NCBI GenBank assembly: GCA_015243575.1
Contig: CP042469.1
Coordinates: forward strand, 1,454,929 to 1,518,928
From: Clostridiales bacterium
Lineage (GTDB): Bacteria; Bacillota; Clostridia; Peptostreptococcales; Anaerovoracaceae
Direction: 5' to 3'
Length of the DNA stretch: 64,000 bases
Made by a program: the position numbers and the translations under genes. Under the pieces are notes generated by a model, which was not told where the DNA came from, did no database searches, and saw nothing but the letters and a program-made list of their open reading frames with translations. Below, piece after piece: positions 18,226 through 27,060 of the stretch (positions within the stretch are counted from its first letter, which is position 1; every line of letters starts with the position of its first letter).

Positions 18226-20112
18226 TCACTCAAATTCCTTGAGCAACCGTTCAAACCGCGCAGTGAATGCATTGATATAATTTCCGTTAGAGATATCTAC
18301 CCCTGCAAGGTTTAGAAGATCCACAACGTTACCGCTGTCTCCAGCCTTGAGGAACGTCAGATAATCCTCCGCAGCACCCGCATCACCGGACTGAATACGG
18401 TCAGCTATATTGCATGCGGCAGAGATGCCAACAGCATACTGATAAACGTAGAAGCCATTGTAGAAGTGGGGAATCCGAGCCCAGCCTGCAGCGTAGGAAT
18501 CCGTTACCGCGTATTCCGGTCCGTAGCTGTCCCGGGTTGTTTCAAGCCACAGCTCGTCCAGCTTATCCGCAGTCAGAGTGCCGCCATTCTCCACTTCTCG
18601 AACCGCAGCCTCCTGGAAGCGGGCGAAGAACGCCTGGGTAAAAAACGACTTGTACAGCGTGGACAGCTGCTCCGCAGCGTAATATTGCCGCTCCTCCTCC
18701 GTTTTGGCATTCTGGATCATATAATCTGAGAGCAGAAGCTCGTTCAGTGTGCTTGTTACCTCGCTTGTCAGGCTGGAGACATTCTGTCCGTAGCTGCTTT
18801 CCTGGGTTTGCGAGTACAGCATATGTGCCGCGTGTCCAAGCTCATGTGCCAGCGTGGAAACGCTGTTATAATCTTCGGTATAATTAAGGAGAATATAGGG
18901 ATGCGTACCGGATACCGGCATGGCAAAAGCGCCGGTTGACTTGTTTTCTGCGGGGTAGACGTCGATGGCACCGCCCTCCAGCATCACATCCAGCTGATTT
19001 GCATAATCATTCCCCAGTGGCGCAAGTGCCTTTTTCACAAGCGTTCGGGCATCTTCATATGGAAAGGTTGTTCCAGGATCCTTGGCGATACTTGCGTTGG
19101 TCTCAAAGCTATAGAGCTTTGTCGTGCCCAGTGAGTTTCTAAGCAGCGAAAAGTACCGGTCCAGCGACGGCTTTGTCTTTTCTTCAGCATTCAGAACGCC
19201 GTTGTAAACCGAAATGGGCGTATCCGTCGGCGCCAGATCCGCCTCCAGTGCAGAGCCATACTTGTGGAGGGATGCGCTTTGGGTTACAGCGGTATAATAA
19301 TTGTGCAGATTTTGGGCAAGGGTGTTGCGGAACGCTCCGTAGGTCTGCATCATGGCATCGTAGTACGCGATACGAAACTCCTGACTATAATTTTTATTGT
19401 AGGCCGCAGCATAATGATTCTCATCTGCTGGAACCTCTGTGCCATCGGGAAATTTGATCTTTGGAAATGTCAGATCACTACCGGTCAGAGAAGCATACAG
19501 ATTGTAGGCTCCATCCCGCATCTGATAGAGCGGCTGCAGCAATTGTTCCTCCCGCTCCGGCAGTGCATGGTCACTTTCTGCGCGGTCACGATGAAACCAT
19601 ATGAGGTAAGGCTTCATGCGCGGATCACCAGCCACCTTGTCGAGGAAGCTGTCACTGTTTGCAAACAGCTCCGGCAGAGCAAAGGCTGTTTCTGTGGACA
19701 TCCTGGTAAGTAAATTGGACACCCGGCCAACCAGCTCCTTGGCTTTGCTGTCGGATTGATCTTTTTGAACCTGCAGTGTGGCATAGGCATCAAGACGCCC
19801 GGCAAGACGGCTCATCTCATCAAAGCCAGCGTAATAGCCCACGACGCCGTCTGTGGTATTCAATCTGCCGCGCAGCGCGGAAACGGTTTTTATTTGAGCC
19901 TCCGTCTGAGAATATTCCTTTTCAAACGCCGCCTCGTCGGGATAAATTGCACGCAAATCCCATGGAATCTCCTGCTGAGCTGCTTGCTTTTCTGATGATG
20001 TCGTTTCGTTCTGCGCAGCTGCCGTATCTGCGTTCTGTCCTTGATTAAGACTACAGGCTGTCATTGACAAAGCCATTGCCATTGCTATAAAAAATGAAAA
20101 TATTCGCTTCAC
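18226..20112 (-). CDS. M3-family oligoendopeptidase as a lipoprotein
   Basis: I prefer the GTG at 20112 because GGAGG lies eight bases before it; an ATG at 20139 overlaps the previous stop. The protein starts with a lipoprotein signal (MTACS) and then follows oligoendopeptidase F throughout. The zinc site is HELGHAAHMLYS. Most members of the family are cytoplasmic, so a surface-anchored form is notable. It could trim exported peptides or supply peptides and amino acids to the binding proteins encoded beside it; both are inference. Confidence 0.9.
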   Translation of the reverse strand: MKRIFSFFIAMAMALSMTACSLNQGQNADTAAAQNETTSSEKQAAQQEIPWDLRAIYPDEAAFEKEYSQTEAQIKTVSALRGRLNTTDGVVGYYAGFDEMSRLAGRLDAYATLQVQKDQSDSKAKELVGRVSNLLTRMSTETAFALPELFANSDSFLDKVAGDPRMKPYLIWFHRDRAESDHALPEREEQLLQPLYQMRDGAYNLYASLTGSDLTFPKIKFPDGTEVPADENHYAAAYNKNYSQEFRIAYYDAMMQTYGAFRNTLAQNLHNYYTAVTQSASLHKYGSALEADLAPTDTPISVYNGVLNAEEKTKPSLDRYFSLLRNSLGTTKLYSFETNASIAKDPGTTFPYEDARTLVKKALAPLGNDYANQLDVMLEGGAIDVYPAENKSTGAFAMPVSGTHPYILLNYTEDYNSVSTLAHELGHAAHMLYSQTQESSYGQNVSSLTSEVTSTLNELLLSDYMIQNAKTEEERQYYAAEQLSTLYKSFFTQAFFARFQEAAVREVENGGTLTADKLDELWLETTRDSYGPEYAVTDSYAAGWARIPHFYNGFYVYQYAVGISAACNIADRIQSGDAGAAEDYLTFLKAGDSGNVVDLLNLAGVDISNGNYINAFTARFERLLKEFE

Positions 20113-20138
20113 GTTTGTTTCCTCCGTGCCCTTCTCCA

Positions 20139-22673
20139 TTAAATCTGCTTTGTCAGCGTCAGAATGTTGAGACTGTCCTGATATTCATATTCCACTGTGT
20201 CCATGAATTTTTTTACCATAAAAATCCCAAGGCCGCCGATGTCCCGTTCCTCGGCAGAAAGTGTTGTATCCGGGTCCGGTTTCTCCGTTGGGTCATAGGG
20301 GCGGCCATTATCGGCAAAGCGCAATGTAACATGACCGTCTTCCACACTCACACCCACGGTAGCATCGCTTGCACCTGAGTAACGGACGATATTAGAGAAA
20401 ATCTCGTCCACTGCGATGTTCATTTGTGCAGTCACCTTCATGGGAATTTCTGCGGCCTCCAGCTCTTGCTCCACAAATGCGGTGACCTCTTCTATAGATG
20501 CCAGCGTTGGGGTCACTTTCAGCTTTTTCATGCCATGGCCGTTCTGCGGTCTAAGCTCCAGGCTCAGCATGGTAATGTCATCAAACTGCGGAGCCTCTCC
20601 AACAAAGGCGTCGATTTCCTCTTTCATCCGGTGCAGCAGGGTCGCGCAATCCACGTCTTTATACCGGTTCAGTGCATGGATCATTCGATCGGTGCCGTAA
20701 AGCTCGTTGTGGGTATCGGTGGCCTCAGCGACACCATCGGTATAGAGATACAGTCGGTCGCCGGAATCCAGTTGCAGCTCGTACTCCTTGTAACGAGTCC
20801 CTTCCATTCCCGCAAGCACGAAGCCGTGCTTATCCTTGATCAGCTCATAGCTTCCGCCTGCCCGTTTGATCACCGGGTACTCGTGTCCCGCGTTGGCACA
20901 GGTCATTTTGCCTGTGGAAATTTCTAAAACACCCAGCCAGACCGTGACAAACATTTCTGCCTCATTTCCCACACAGAGCTGATTGTTCACTTTTTCTAGC
21001 ACCGCTTTGGGAGAAAGTCCTGTCTGGGCCACGTTCTTGAGCAGTGTCTTTGCGATTACCATAAACAGGGCCGCCGGAACACCCTTTCCGGATACGTCTG
21101 CCATCACCATGGCAAGCCGGTCGTCGTCTACCAGAAAGAAGTCGTAAAAGTCTCCTCCCACTTCCTTGGCGGGAGTCATCGTCGCGTAGATATCGAGCTC
21201 TGGCCGTTCTGGAAAAGCTGGAAAGATGCTGGGAAGCATGCTGGCCTGAATGTGCTTGGCCACGTCCAGCTCTGCTCCGATGCGTTCCTTCTCGGCTGTT
21301 ACAAAAGTTAAGTCGTTAATATACTGTTCCAGAGAGAGTGCCATATTGTTGAAGGAACCTGCCAAATCTCCGATTTCGTCATTGTCATGAATTTGTGCCC
21401 GGTATTCCAGATTCCCCCCACTGATCTCACCCACATCGTTTCGCAGAGACAGCAATGGCATCGTCAGCTGTACAGCAAAACGCCTCGTAAGGATTACAAC
21501 GATGAATATAATGGCTGCAAAGGATAGAACAAAGATCAAAATTGCCGTCAATATATTCTTACGCATGGATGCCGCAGTATCATCGGTTTTGGTGTTGATG
21601 CTGTCGCGTATCTGTGCCACCGGTTCCGTGATATCCGATGCAGGAACATGGATGGCAAGGGTCCACTCCGCAGAGGCAACCGGTGTATAAGCATAATAAA
21701 TATCTGTTGATGTCAGGGTGACACCTGTATTTCCGCTGAGCAAATCGTCCTTTGCTTCATAAGCCGGAAGTGAGGGATCCTTCAATATATCGTCAAACTC
21801 GGTCTGCTCCGATGTCATTTGCGGAGAGGCGATGATTCTTCCATTTCTATCGATGAGCATCGCATAAGAACTCTTTCCAAGGTCTATGTCTATGATCGTT
21901 TGATTAAGATCGGTGATCAGAATATCCATACAGACCACACCGGCGAAGCGATCCGCTTCATCGTAGAACGGTGCTGCGCAGCTGATGGTCAGGCCCCGTC
22001 CATAGGTATCGGGATAGGTATCGGTAAATACGGGTTTCCCAGCTTCCTTTGCAGCAGTATACCAGGAAGCGTCGAAGTAATCGTAATATTCCTCGGAGGC
22101 AGCGGTCTTGTCCCCCAAATCCGATCGATTGTCATAGCTGAGCATAAACCCGCTCTCTGTTCCTATGTAAATTGTGGTGATCATCTCCTTTTCAGCGGTG
22201 ATGATGGGTTTGAAAACATATTCCAGGTTCCCCAGCAGCTTTATTTCATCGTGAATATCTGGCAGTGAAATGTTCTTGCTGGCCAGATAACGCTGCATCA
22301 TAAGATTATTTGAATTTTCTTTATTGGGAGGAAGCACCTCCACCGGGATAAAATTGGATGAGCTGTTATAAAGCCGATCGGCATATGCTGCAAATTGACC
22401 GGTATAGCCAGAAAATTTGCCAAGCTCCGCGTCTGCAAGCTTTGCTTTGCTTGAAACGATATCAAGCAGATTCTGTTCCATTTGTGTGAGCAGTGCGTCC
22501 TCTCCGTTCTTAGCAGCGGTATCTCCCAGCTCCTTGCCTGCTGAAAGCACATCACTTTGTATCTTCAACATACTGATAACGCTTACAACACTGGTAAGCA
22601 GCAATGCCGTGACCGATATGGCAAGAACCATAGTCTGTACTTTTTTTCGAATCGGCCTTCTTTTTTTATCCAT
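20139..22673 (-). CDS. Cache-HAMP-SpoIIE phosphatase-HATPase protein (partner-switching controller)
   Basis: I place the start at 22673 (844 residues) after AAGGGGG; an upstream extension would overlap the neighbour. Order: membrane segment about 14-36, extracellular dCache-like sensor to about 370, membrane segment about 385-410, HAMP linker, PP2C/SpoIIE phosphatase with GGDFYDFF and ADVSGKGVPAALFM, then a C-terminal RsbW-like HATPase. That HATPase is intact: N-box VDEIFSN, G1 DNGRPYDP and G2 GGLGIFMV. The protein could therefore both phosphorylate and dephosphorylate a STAS partner, and one is encoded 3 kb downstream of it in the sequence (25468). It is the only complete kinase-type domain of its class here. 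Confidence 0.92.
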   Translation of the reverse strand: MDKKRRPIRKKVQTMVLAISVTALLLTSVVSVISMLKIQSDVLSAGKELGDTAAKNGEDALLTQMEQNLLDIVSSKAKLADAELGKFSGYTGQFAAYADRLYNSSSNFIPVEVLPPNKENSNNLMMQRYLASKNISLPDIHDEIKLLGNLEYVFKPIITAEKEMITTIYIGTESGFMLSYDNRSDLGDKTAASEEYYDYFDASWYTAAKEAGKPVFTDTYPDTYGRGLTISCAAPFYDEADRFAGVVCMDILITDLNQTIIDIDLGKSSYAMLIDRNGRIIASPQMTSEQTEFDDILKDPSLPAYEAKDDLLSGNTGVTLTSTDIYYAYTPVASAEWTLAIHVPASDITEPVAQIRDSINTKTDDTAASMRKNILTAILIFVLSFAAIIFIVVILTRRFAVQLTMPLLSLRNDVGEISGGNLEYRAQIHDNDEIGDLAGSFNNMALSLEQYINDLTFVTAEKERIGAELDVAKHIQASMLPSIFPAFPERPELDIYATMTPAKEVGGDFYDFFLVDDDRLAMVMADVSGKGVPAALFMVIAKTLLKNVAQTGLSPKAVLEKVNNQLCVGNEAEMFVTVWLGVLEISTGKMTCANAGHEYPVIKRAGGSYELIKDKHGFVLAGMEGTRYKEYELQLDSGDRLYLYTDGVAEATDTHNELYGTDRMIHALNRYKDVDCATLLHRMKEEIDAFVGEAPQFDDITMLSLELRPQNGHGMKKLKVTPTLASIEEVTAFVEQELEAAEIPMKVTAQMNIAVDEIFSNIVRYSGASDATVGVSVEDGHVTLRFADNGRPYDPTEKPDPDTTLSAEERDIGGLGIFMVKKFMDTVEYEYQDSLNILTLTKQI

Positions 22674-22687
22674 TGATCTGTGCCCCC

Positions 22688-23593
22688 TTAAATTACAATA
22701 TGAATTTTGTTGATTCCCCGTCGGTATTTGTATGACGCGCGGAGTGCACGGTACTTTATCAGCTGGAGTCCGAACATATCCTCTGATGCTTCCTCTTTGC
22801 CTGCCACAAAGGGATTGTAACGGCTGCCCTGATACGTAAACCAAAGAGAAAAGCTGTCGTTCTCATAAAATTGAATCGCGACCGATGTGTCAGGCTGTTC
22901 AGCAAAGATCCTGATCATCACTTCTTCAATGCAGTTCTGTATGCCATACAGATTTTTTCTGTTGATTTTACGGAGCAGGAAATATTCCTCTAGCAGATCA
23001 TTGAAGTTGTCAAGACTGCCCGGCTCGGAATCAACGCTGCCGGAAACATCCGGCAGTATATGCGCCCAGGGCGGAAGAACCGGAATAACACATATAATGG
23101 AGGTCATCAGAATAATAATCGGAATTCCCACTAATAAATTCATCGAAAGATAAGCAATCAGTACTGTCAGAAATGCCCCAACCGACAGGAACACAAAGCT
23201 TATTGCACCGCATACTGCTGCAAGAAAAGCGTTCAGCCAAATATATCTGAAATAATCGGCTTTCTTTTTCAATTGAACTCTGTGTGGTATTACTCCTGCG
23301 TGCCACAAAAGCCACATCCCCATACCCGTCACCAAAATACAGCTTTGTTCAAACAGCAGTTCAGGCAGCGTCGCGGCAGTTATCACAGAAGCCAGCATAC
23401 TTCCAATCAAGCAGCCAATGGTTCCACACCAGCCAAACAGCAGACCCAGCGTGACGGGAAGAAAGTTCTTAATCCCAATATAAGCACCGAAATCCAGAAA
23501 GCCGGTCATTCTTACAGGTAGATCCAGCAAAAAATATACCGCTGCCGAAATCAATATCAGTGAGACTTGCTTCTCATAATCAGTCTTTTTCAT
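22688..23593 (-). CDS. Membrane protein with C-terminal degenerate RsbW-like HATPase domain
   Basis: The start at 23593 follows AAGGAGG. Residues 1-180 hold about five membrane segments with FLPVTLGLLFGWCGTIGCL, which recalls ECF-type substrate-binding or MASE-like sensor domains. Residues 190-301 repeat the HATPase-like pattern: N-box-like IEEVMIR (Asn replaced by Arg), G1-like YQGSRYNPF (Asp replaced by Tyr), and FGLQLIKYR. It overlaps the next gene by 14 bases. It may be a membrane sensor or transporter component controlled by the same STAS protein. The function is not known. Confidence 0.75.
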   Translation of the reverse strand: MKKTDYEKQVSLILISAAVYFLLDLPVRMTGFLDFGAYIGIKNFLPVTLGLLFGWCGTIGCLIGSMLASVITAATLPELLFEQSCILVTGMGMWLLWHAGVIPHRVQLKKKADYFRYIWLNAFLAAVCGAISFVFLSVGAFLTVLIAYLSMNLLVGIPIIILMTSIICVIPVLPPWAHILPDVSGSVDSEPGSLDNFNDLLEEYFLLRKINRKNLYGIQNCIEEVMIRIFAEQPDTSVAIQFYENDSFSLWFTYQGSRYNPFVAGKEEASEDMFGLQLIKYRALRASYKYRRGINKIHIVI

Positions 23594-24500
23594 GTACAAG
23601 CCTCCTTTTCACAGCCATAGTAAAAGAGGAATCTGCAATCAAAATGCCCGCTATCATTACGATTGCTCCTGCAAGCTTCCAGGAAGTGATGGTTTCGGCT
23701 TGTGTACCAAATAAGCTGGCAAGAACAGGAGACATCAGCATAGTGATAACAATTTCGGTAGAAAAAATCAATGAGGTGTCCAGGGCATTGACATATCTTT
23801 GGGCGTATATCTGCACAACGCTATACAGTCCACGGATAAAGAGGCTGATAAACAGCACACTCCACCAGAACGCAGCATCAGATGGCAGTGACATGGTGAT
23901 ATTCTTAACCTTTGCCTCACCAAACCAAAATACCAGAGCAAAAATTGCGTTGAAGAACATCTGGCCCATGGCTAGGATGGACGGATTGGATTTTGCTGTA
24001 AAATCTCCGGTCATTATGATGTATACAGCAACAAAAACATCCGCTGCCACAAGATAAAGGATATGGATATTCAGCGCCCCTGTAAGATCTGTATTCATGA
24101 TCAGAAACAAGCCTGCAAGTACCACTCCAATCCCGATGAGGCTGGACCGCTCCGGTTTTTTCTTGTAAAGTACAAACGAAAGACCAGGGATAAATACAAA
24201 ATATGCAGAAAGCACGCATGCGCTGACAGTAGCACCTACCCCTGAGGTTCCAAGCAGTAAGAAAAGGTTGAATCCAAACACCTCGACGGACAGGATCAAA
24301 CTTTGCAGAATCTGACCTTTGTTGATCCGAAACAGCTCGCCCCAAAATAGGGCAAGCATGAAACAAAAGCCGATCAGATACGTAATGGTCAGAAACGCAA
24401 AGTTTGAAACGGACTCCGGAACATTGGCAAGAAAAACGTACTGGATCGCTGCGAAAAAAGTGATCATAAAAAGCGAAAGGTTTGCTTCTGTTTTATTCAT
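23580..24500 (-). CDS. DMT/EamA-family transporter
   Basis: The 306-residue protein has ten predicted membrane segments in two halves, as in drug/metabolite transporters. GAGGTG precedes the ATG and it overlaps the genes on both sides, so it is translated as part of the block. Such proteins often export amino acids or metabolites; the substrate cannot be told. Confidence 0.85.
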   Translation of the reverse strand: MNKTEANLSLFMITFFAAIQYVFLANVPESVSNFAFLTITYLIGFCFMLALFWGELFRINKGQILQSLILSVEVFGFNLFLLLGTSGVGATVSACVLSAYFVFIPGLSFVLYKKKPERSSLIGIGVVLAGLFLIMNTDLTGALNIHILYLVAADVFVAVYIIMTGDFTAKSNPSILAMGQMFFNAIFALVFWFGEAKVKNITMSLPSDAAFWWSVLFISLFIRGLYSVVQIYAQRYVNALDTSLIFSTEIVITMLMSPVLASLFGTQAETITSWKLAGAIVMIAGILIADSSFTMAVKRRLVHEKD

Positions 24501-25416
24501 TGATCACCTCGCGCAGCAGATATTTTTCAAGCAGGATATCAGGGTAATAGGATAGTTTTGCCCGCCTTAAGCCTTCGACCCCAACATCCTCCTCACGATT
24601 GATATACTGGTATTCGCTGCAGCATATCCTCACCAGATCACGGTTCAGCGCCCTGTATATATCAGGAATTCTGCGGTCACCCTTTTCGATAATCACATCA
24701 AAGCTGCTTGCTGACAGCGGTACACCATATGCGTAGCCGCACAGAACATGATCAATATACATTACGATGCCTGTGAATTCCAGTTCTGCATAGTTGGAAA
24801 GCCCAAGCTGTATTGCAATATTTTCATGCTCAAGCTGTGCGTCCTCCTCACCATTCAGCCGATTTTCAAGCCACATTTTCTGAAACCGCCGGATCTCGTC
24901 CAGGTGCTTCTCTTCGATTATTTCGATGTGAGTCCTGCTGCCATAGTTGCGGTAGAAGGATCTGATATCATACCGTCTGGATCGCAATTGGGGTCCAGGC
25001 AAATTCACCAGCTTGTCATAAGTATAGATGTACTCCGAATAATCACGGAGCGCCGTTACCGAAAACTTGCCCGGAAACAGCCTCACTACTGCATCCTTCG
25101 CCGCTGCAGTCAAGGTTTCAAAACGAACTGCTGCTCCATAGCGATGTGCGTCTTCAAGAATCGCCTCGATTGCGCCTCTGAGCCTGCCCTCATTGGAATA
25201 GTCCCCCATAGGGAATAGATAGGCTCTTTCCGTTTTACTGCTGATGCCGGCGCGATGGACAAACAGCCACCCGTCATTTTCACAGACGGAGTCACAGTAT
25301 TTATCCGCCAGGCAGAACATGGCCGCAAAGGAATGCTGACATGAGCTTTCTCCGTACTGATACAGGTACGGGTTAATTATTTTTTTGTGTTTCAATGTTA
25401 CCGCTTCAAAATTCAT
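24493..25416 (-). CDS. DUF2156/GNAT-like (lysyltransferase-type) protein
   Basis: I choose the Met at 25416 (307 residues) because GGAG lies before it. The sequence fits the DUF2156 family, a double GNAT-like fold related to the catalytic part of phosphatidylglycerol lysyltransferase (MNFEAVTLKHKKIINPYL at the start, RREDVG-like REEDVGVEGLRRAKLSYYP near the end). There is no membrane part, so lipid modification is not assured. It may transfer an aminoacyl group to something made in this block; that is conjecture. Confidence 0.75.
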   Translation of the reverse strand: MNFEAVTLKHKKIINPYLYQYGESSCQHSFAAMFCLADKYCDSVCENDGWLFVHRAGISSKTERAYLFPMGDYSNEGRLRGAIEAILEDAHRYGAAVRFETLTAAAKDAVVRLFPGKFSVTALRDYSEYIYTYDKLVNLPGPQLRSRRYDIRSFYRNYGSRTHIEIIEEKHLDEIRRFQKMWLENRLNGEEDAQLEHENIAIQLGLSNYAELEFTGIVMYIDHVLCGYAYGVPLSASSFDVIIEKGDRRIPDIYRALNRDLVRICCSEYQYINREEDVGVEGLRRAKLSYYPDILLEKYLLREVINE

Positions 25417-25467
25417 CTTTATCTCCAATTGGCGGACAATCATTGCTATGCCGCCTTTTTTCACGTT

Positions 25468-25764
25468 CTATTCCACCGTCAGAATGTCGGTAAACCCAGT
25501 GACCTCAAACACTTCCAGGATGGTTTCGTTCACATGGCGGATCACCATTTTTCCCTGCTTGCTCATTACCTTCTGTGCAGATAACAGCACGCGTAATCCG
25601 GCAGAGGATATGTATTCCAGCTCTGAAAAATCTAAAACAAGGGACTCCACGCCATTCATGGAAGCCTTCAGCTCCGCTTCCAGCTGAGGTGCTGTGGTGG
25701 TGTCCAGGCGTCCGGACAGGGCCACAGTTAATTCGGTTGCGTTTAAAATTTTGTTAATTGTCAT
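25468..25764 (-). CDS. STAS-domain anti-sigma-factor-antagonist-like protein
   Basis: I place the start at 25764 because GGAGG lies eight bases before; this gives 98 residues, the normal SpoIIAA/RsbV length. The single STAS domain has ALSGRLDTTTAP, LVLDFSELEYISSAGLRVLL and FEVTGFTDI. The Ser pair in ISSAGL (53-54) matches the site phosphorylated by RsbW-type kinases in this family. No sigma factor is encoded nearby, so its partners are more likely the intact HATPase at 20139 and the degenerate HATPase domains on transporters here. Confidence 0.92.
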   Translation of the reverse strand: MTINKILNATELTVALSGRLDTTTAPQLEAELKASMNGVESLVLDFSELEYISSAGLRVLLSAQKVMSKQGKMVIRHVNETILEVFEVTGFTDILTVE

Positions 25765-25792
25765 TCTTGATTCCTCCATATGATTGAGCTCA

Positions 25793-26350
25793 TTAAAACA
25801 TTTTGGTTACTGTGATTTCCAGCTTGCCGCTTCGAATACCGATGGATACGTCGTCAGCAAAATTTGCGATGATGGATTTTTCCATGCCATCCCACTCGCT
25901 GTTGACCTCCTCTTTTGGAGCGGATTCAATATACTGTGACAGCGTCCACACAGAAGCGTAATCAATTCCCGGTGTCTGCAGCCCGTATGACCAGGCTGAT
26001 TCATAAAGGGCCAGACGCCCCTCGAAAGCCAGCACCTCCATAATAATGCCCATCAATCCCCTGATTCCTTGGTTCGCAGCGTTTTTGCCGCTGCTGCTCA
26101 TGGAGAGGAAATGCTCTCGCGCCGTTTCTGTCACTTGCGCTTTGGTGATCGTACGCAACGTATACTGCCCTTCCTCTTGTCTTATCTCGAAGTCCATAAC
26201 GTCTGTATGCAAAAGCTCCCTGCACATGGAAAACATCTCTTCTGCGAGAAGCCGCAGACAGCCTCTGTCTTTGGGGCGAAGTCCCTCCAGCGTGTCGATT
26301 TGTGCCAACGCCTCCTTCATGTTACTTTCTGTGATCCTGATTTCTTTCAT
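25793..26350 (-). CDS. Soluble protein with degenerate RsbW-like region
   Basis: The 185-residue protein starts at 26350 after GAGAGG. Its first part has CLRLLAEEMFSMCRELL, an N-box-like helix with Met where Asn is expected. The middle (MSSSGKNAANQGIRGLMGII) and the end (IGIRSGKLEITVTKMF) do not match standard HATPase boxes, so the assignment is weaker than for the fused copies. It sits directly beside the STAS gene. It may be an unfused binding partner in the same switch. Confidence 0.6.
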   Translation of the reverse strand: MKEIRITESNMKEALAQIDTLEGLRPKDRGCLRLLAEEMFSMCRELLHTDVMDFEIRQEEGQYTLRTITKAQVTETAREHFLSMSSSGKNAANQGIRGLMGIIMEVLAFEGRLALYESAWSYGLQTPGIDYASVWTLSQYIESAPKEEVNSEWDGMEKSIIANFADDVSIGIRSGKLEITVTKMF

Positions 26351-26364
26351 TGCTTGCATCCTCT

Positions 26365-26733
26365 CTATTGGATTTTCTGTATTTCTCTGTTATAGCAGAT
26401 CGGGCATTCGTTTACCCGAAAGCTGAATACGGCTCCGCATTGACATTGGTATGATGCCTGATCAGATTCGACCGACACACCGCCCACTACTTCATCCAGA
26501 TCCTCATCAGACAGTTTGACCGACGGTTTGCTGCTCTTTCGGCGGCATGTGCCGTAATGCTTTTGCAGAGCAGTGTTTTCACGGAAGTCAGCATATTTGC
26601 AATACCAACATTCCCTCGCACAGGCCAATGCACTCTCCTGCCGTTCAAAATTCGCGCAGCACCCGGTTGATGTTATGATCCACCATCCTGCCGCTGACGT
26701 GCCGATCACGTCGGGGGTCTGTCGTGAAGTCAT
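26365..26733 (-). CDS. Small Cys-rich protein with internal double-glycine site (candidate precursor)
   Basis: AAGGAGG lies eight bases before the ATG of this 122-residue protein. The N-terminal part has ECWYCKYADFRENTAL and further Cys (GCCANF, GTCR). Then comes LSDEDLDEVVGGVSV, a typical double-glycine leader end. The C-terminal part has CxC and CxxC (YQCQCGAVF and ECPICYN), like a zinc ribbon. The CWYC-x-YADF motif recurs in the small protein at 39030. If cleaved after GG it would release a core of about 38 residues. The family is not one I recognise. Confidence 0.7.
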   Translation of the reverse strand: MTSRQTPDVIGTSAAGWWIITSTGCCANFERQESALACARECWYCKYADFRENTALQKHYGTCRRKSSKPSVKLSDEDLDEVVGGVSVESDQASYQCQCGAVFSFRVNECPICYNREIQKIQ

Positions 26734-26792
26734 AAATTCATCCTCCTTTTTCTCCCGCTTCGATGCTCACCACGATAATATACCGTCCTTTC

Positions 26793-27041
26793 TTAACCAC
26801 AGTTTTGAGGAAACGGTCCTGAAGGTGTTTTCGGTTTGAACTGTTCCTCTACGTCTTTTCTAGTGTTGACAGGGTCCTGGCTCAAGCCTCCTGAACTTGG
26901 TATCGAACCACTTTCAAACGCATTCACACACCCGCCGGCCACACTGTTCATTTCCTCATCCGTGAGGAGATTATCATGCTCCTTCAGATTTGTCTGTTCC
27001 TTCAGATTTGTCTGCTCGTTTAAATTTTTCTTTTCTGTCAT
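26793..27041 (-). CDS. Candidate double-glycine precursor peptide with repeats
   Basis: AAGGAGG precedes the ATG. The 82-residue protein has a leader made partly of NLxEQT/NLKEQ repeats (also visible as an 18-base DNA repeat near 26988-27015), then LLTDEEMNSVAGG, a clear double-glycine end. The core (CVNAFESGSIPSSGG onward) ends in NCG and has only two Cys. It lies directly before the exporter genes, so it is probably an exported substrate. Confidence 0.72.
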   Translation of the reverse strand: MTEKKNLNEQTNLKEQTNLKEHDNLLTDEEMNSVAGGCVNAFESGSIPSSGGLSQDPVNTRKDVEEQFKPKTPSGPFPQNCG

Positions 27042-27060
27042 TTTTTTGTCCTCCTTTTAT

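Noticed and set aside
25468..26350. Classical RsbV-RsbW-sigma-B type operon
   Set aside because: The STAS protein fits RsbV, but the neighbour lacks the ATP-binding boxes and no sigma factor is encoded in the window.
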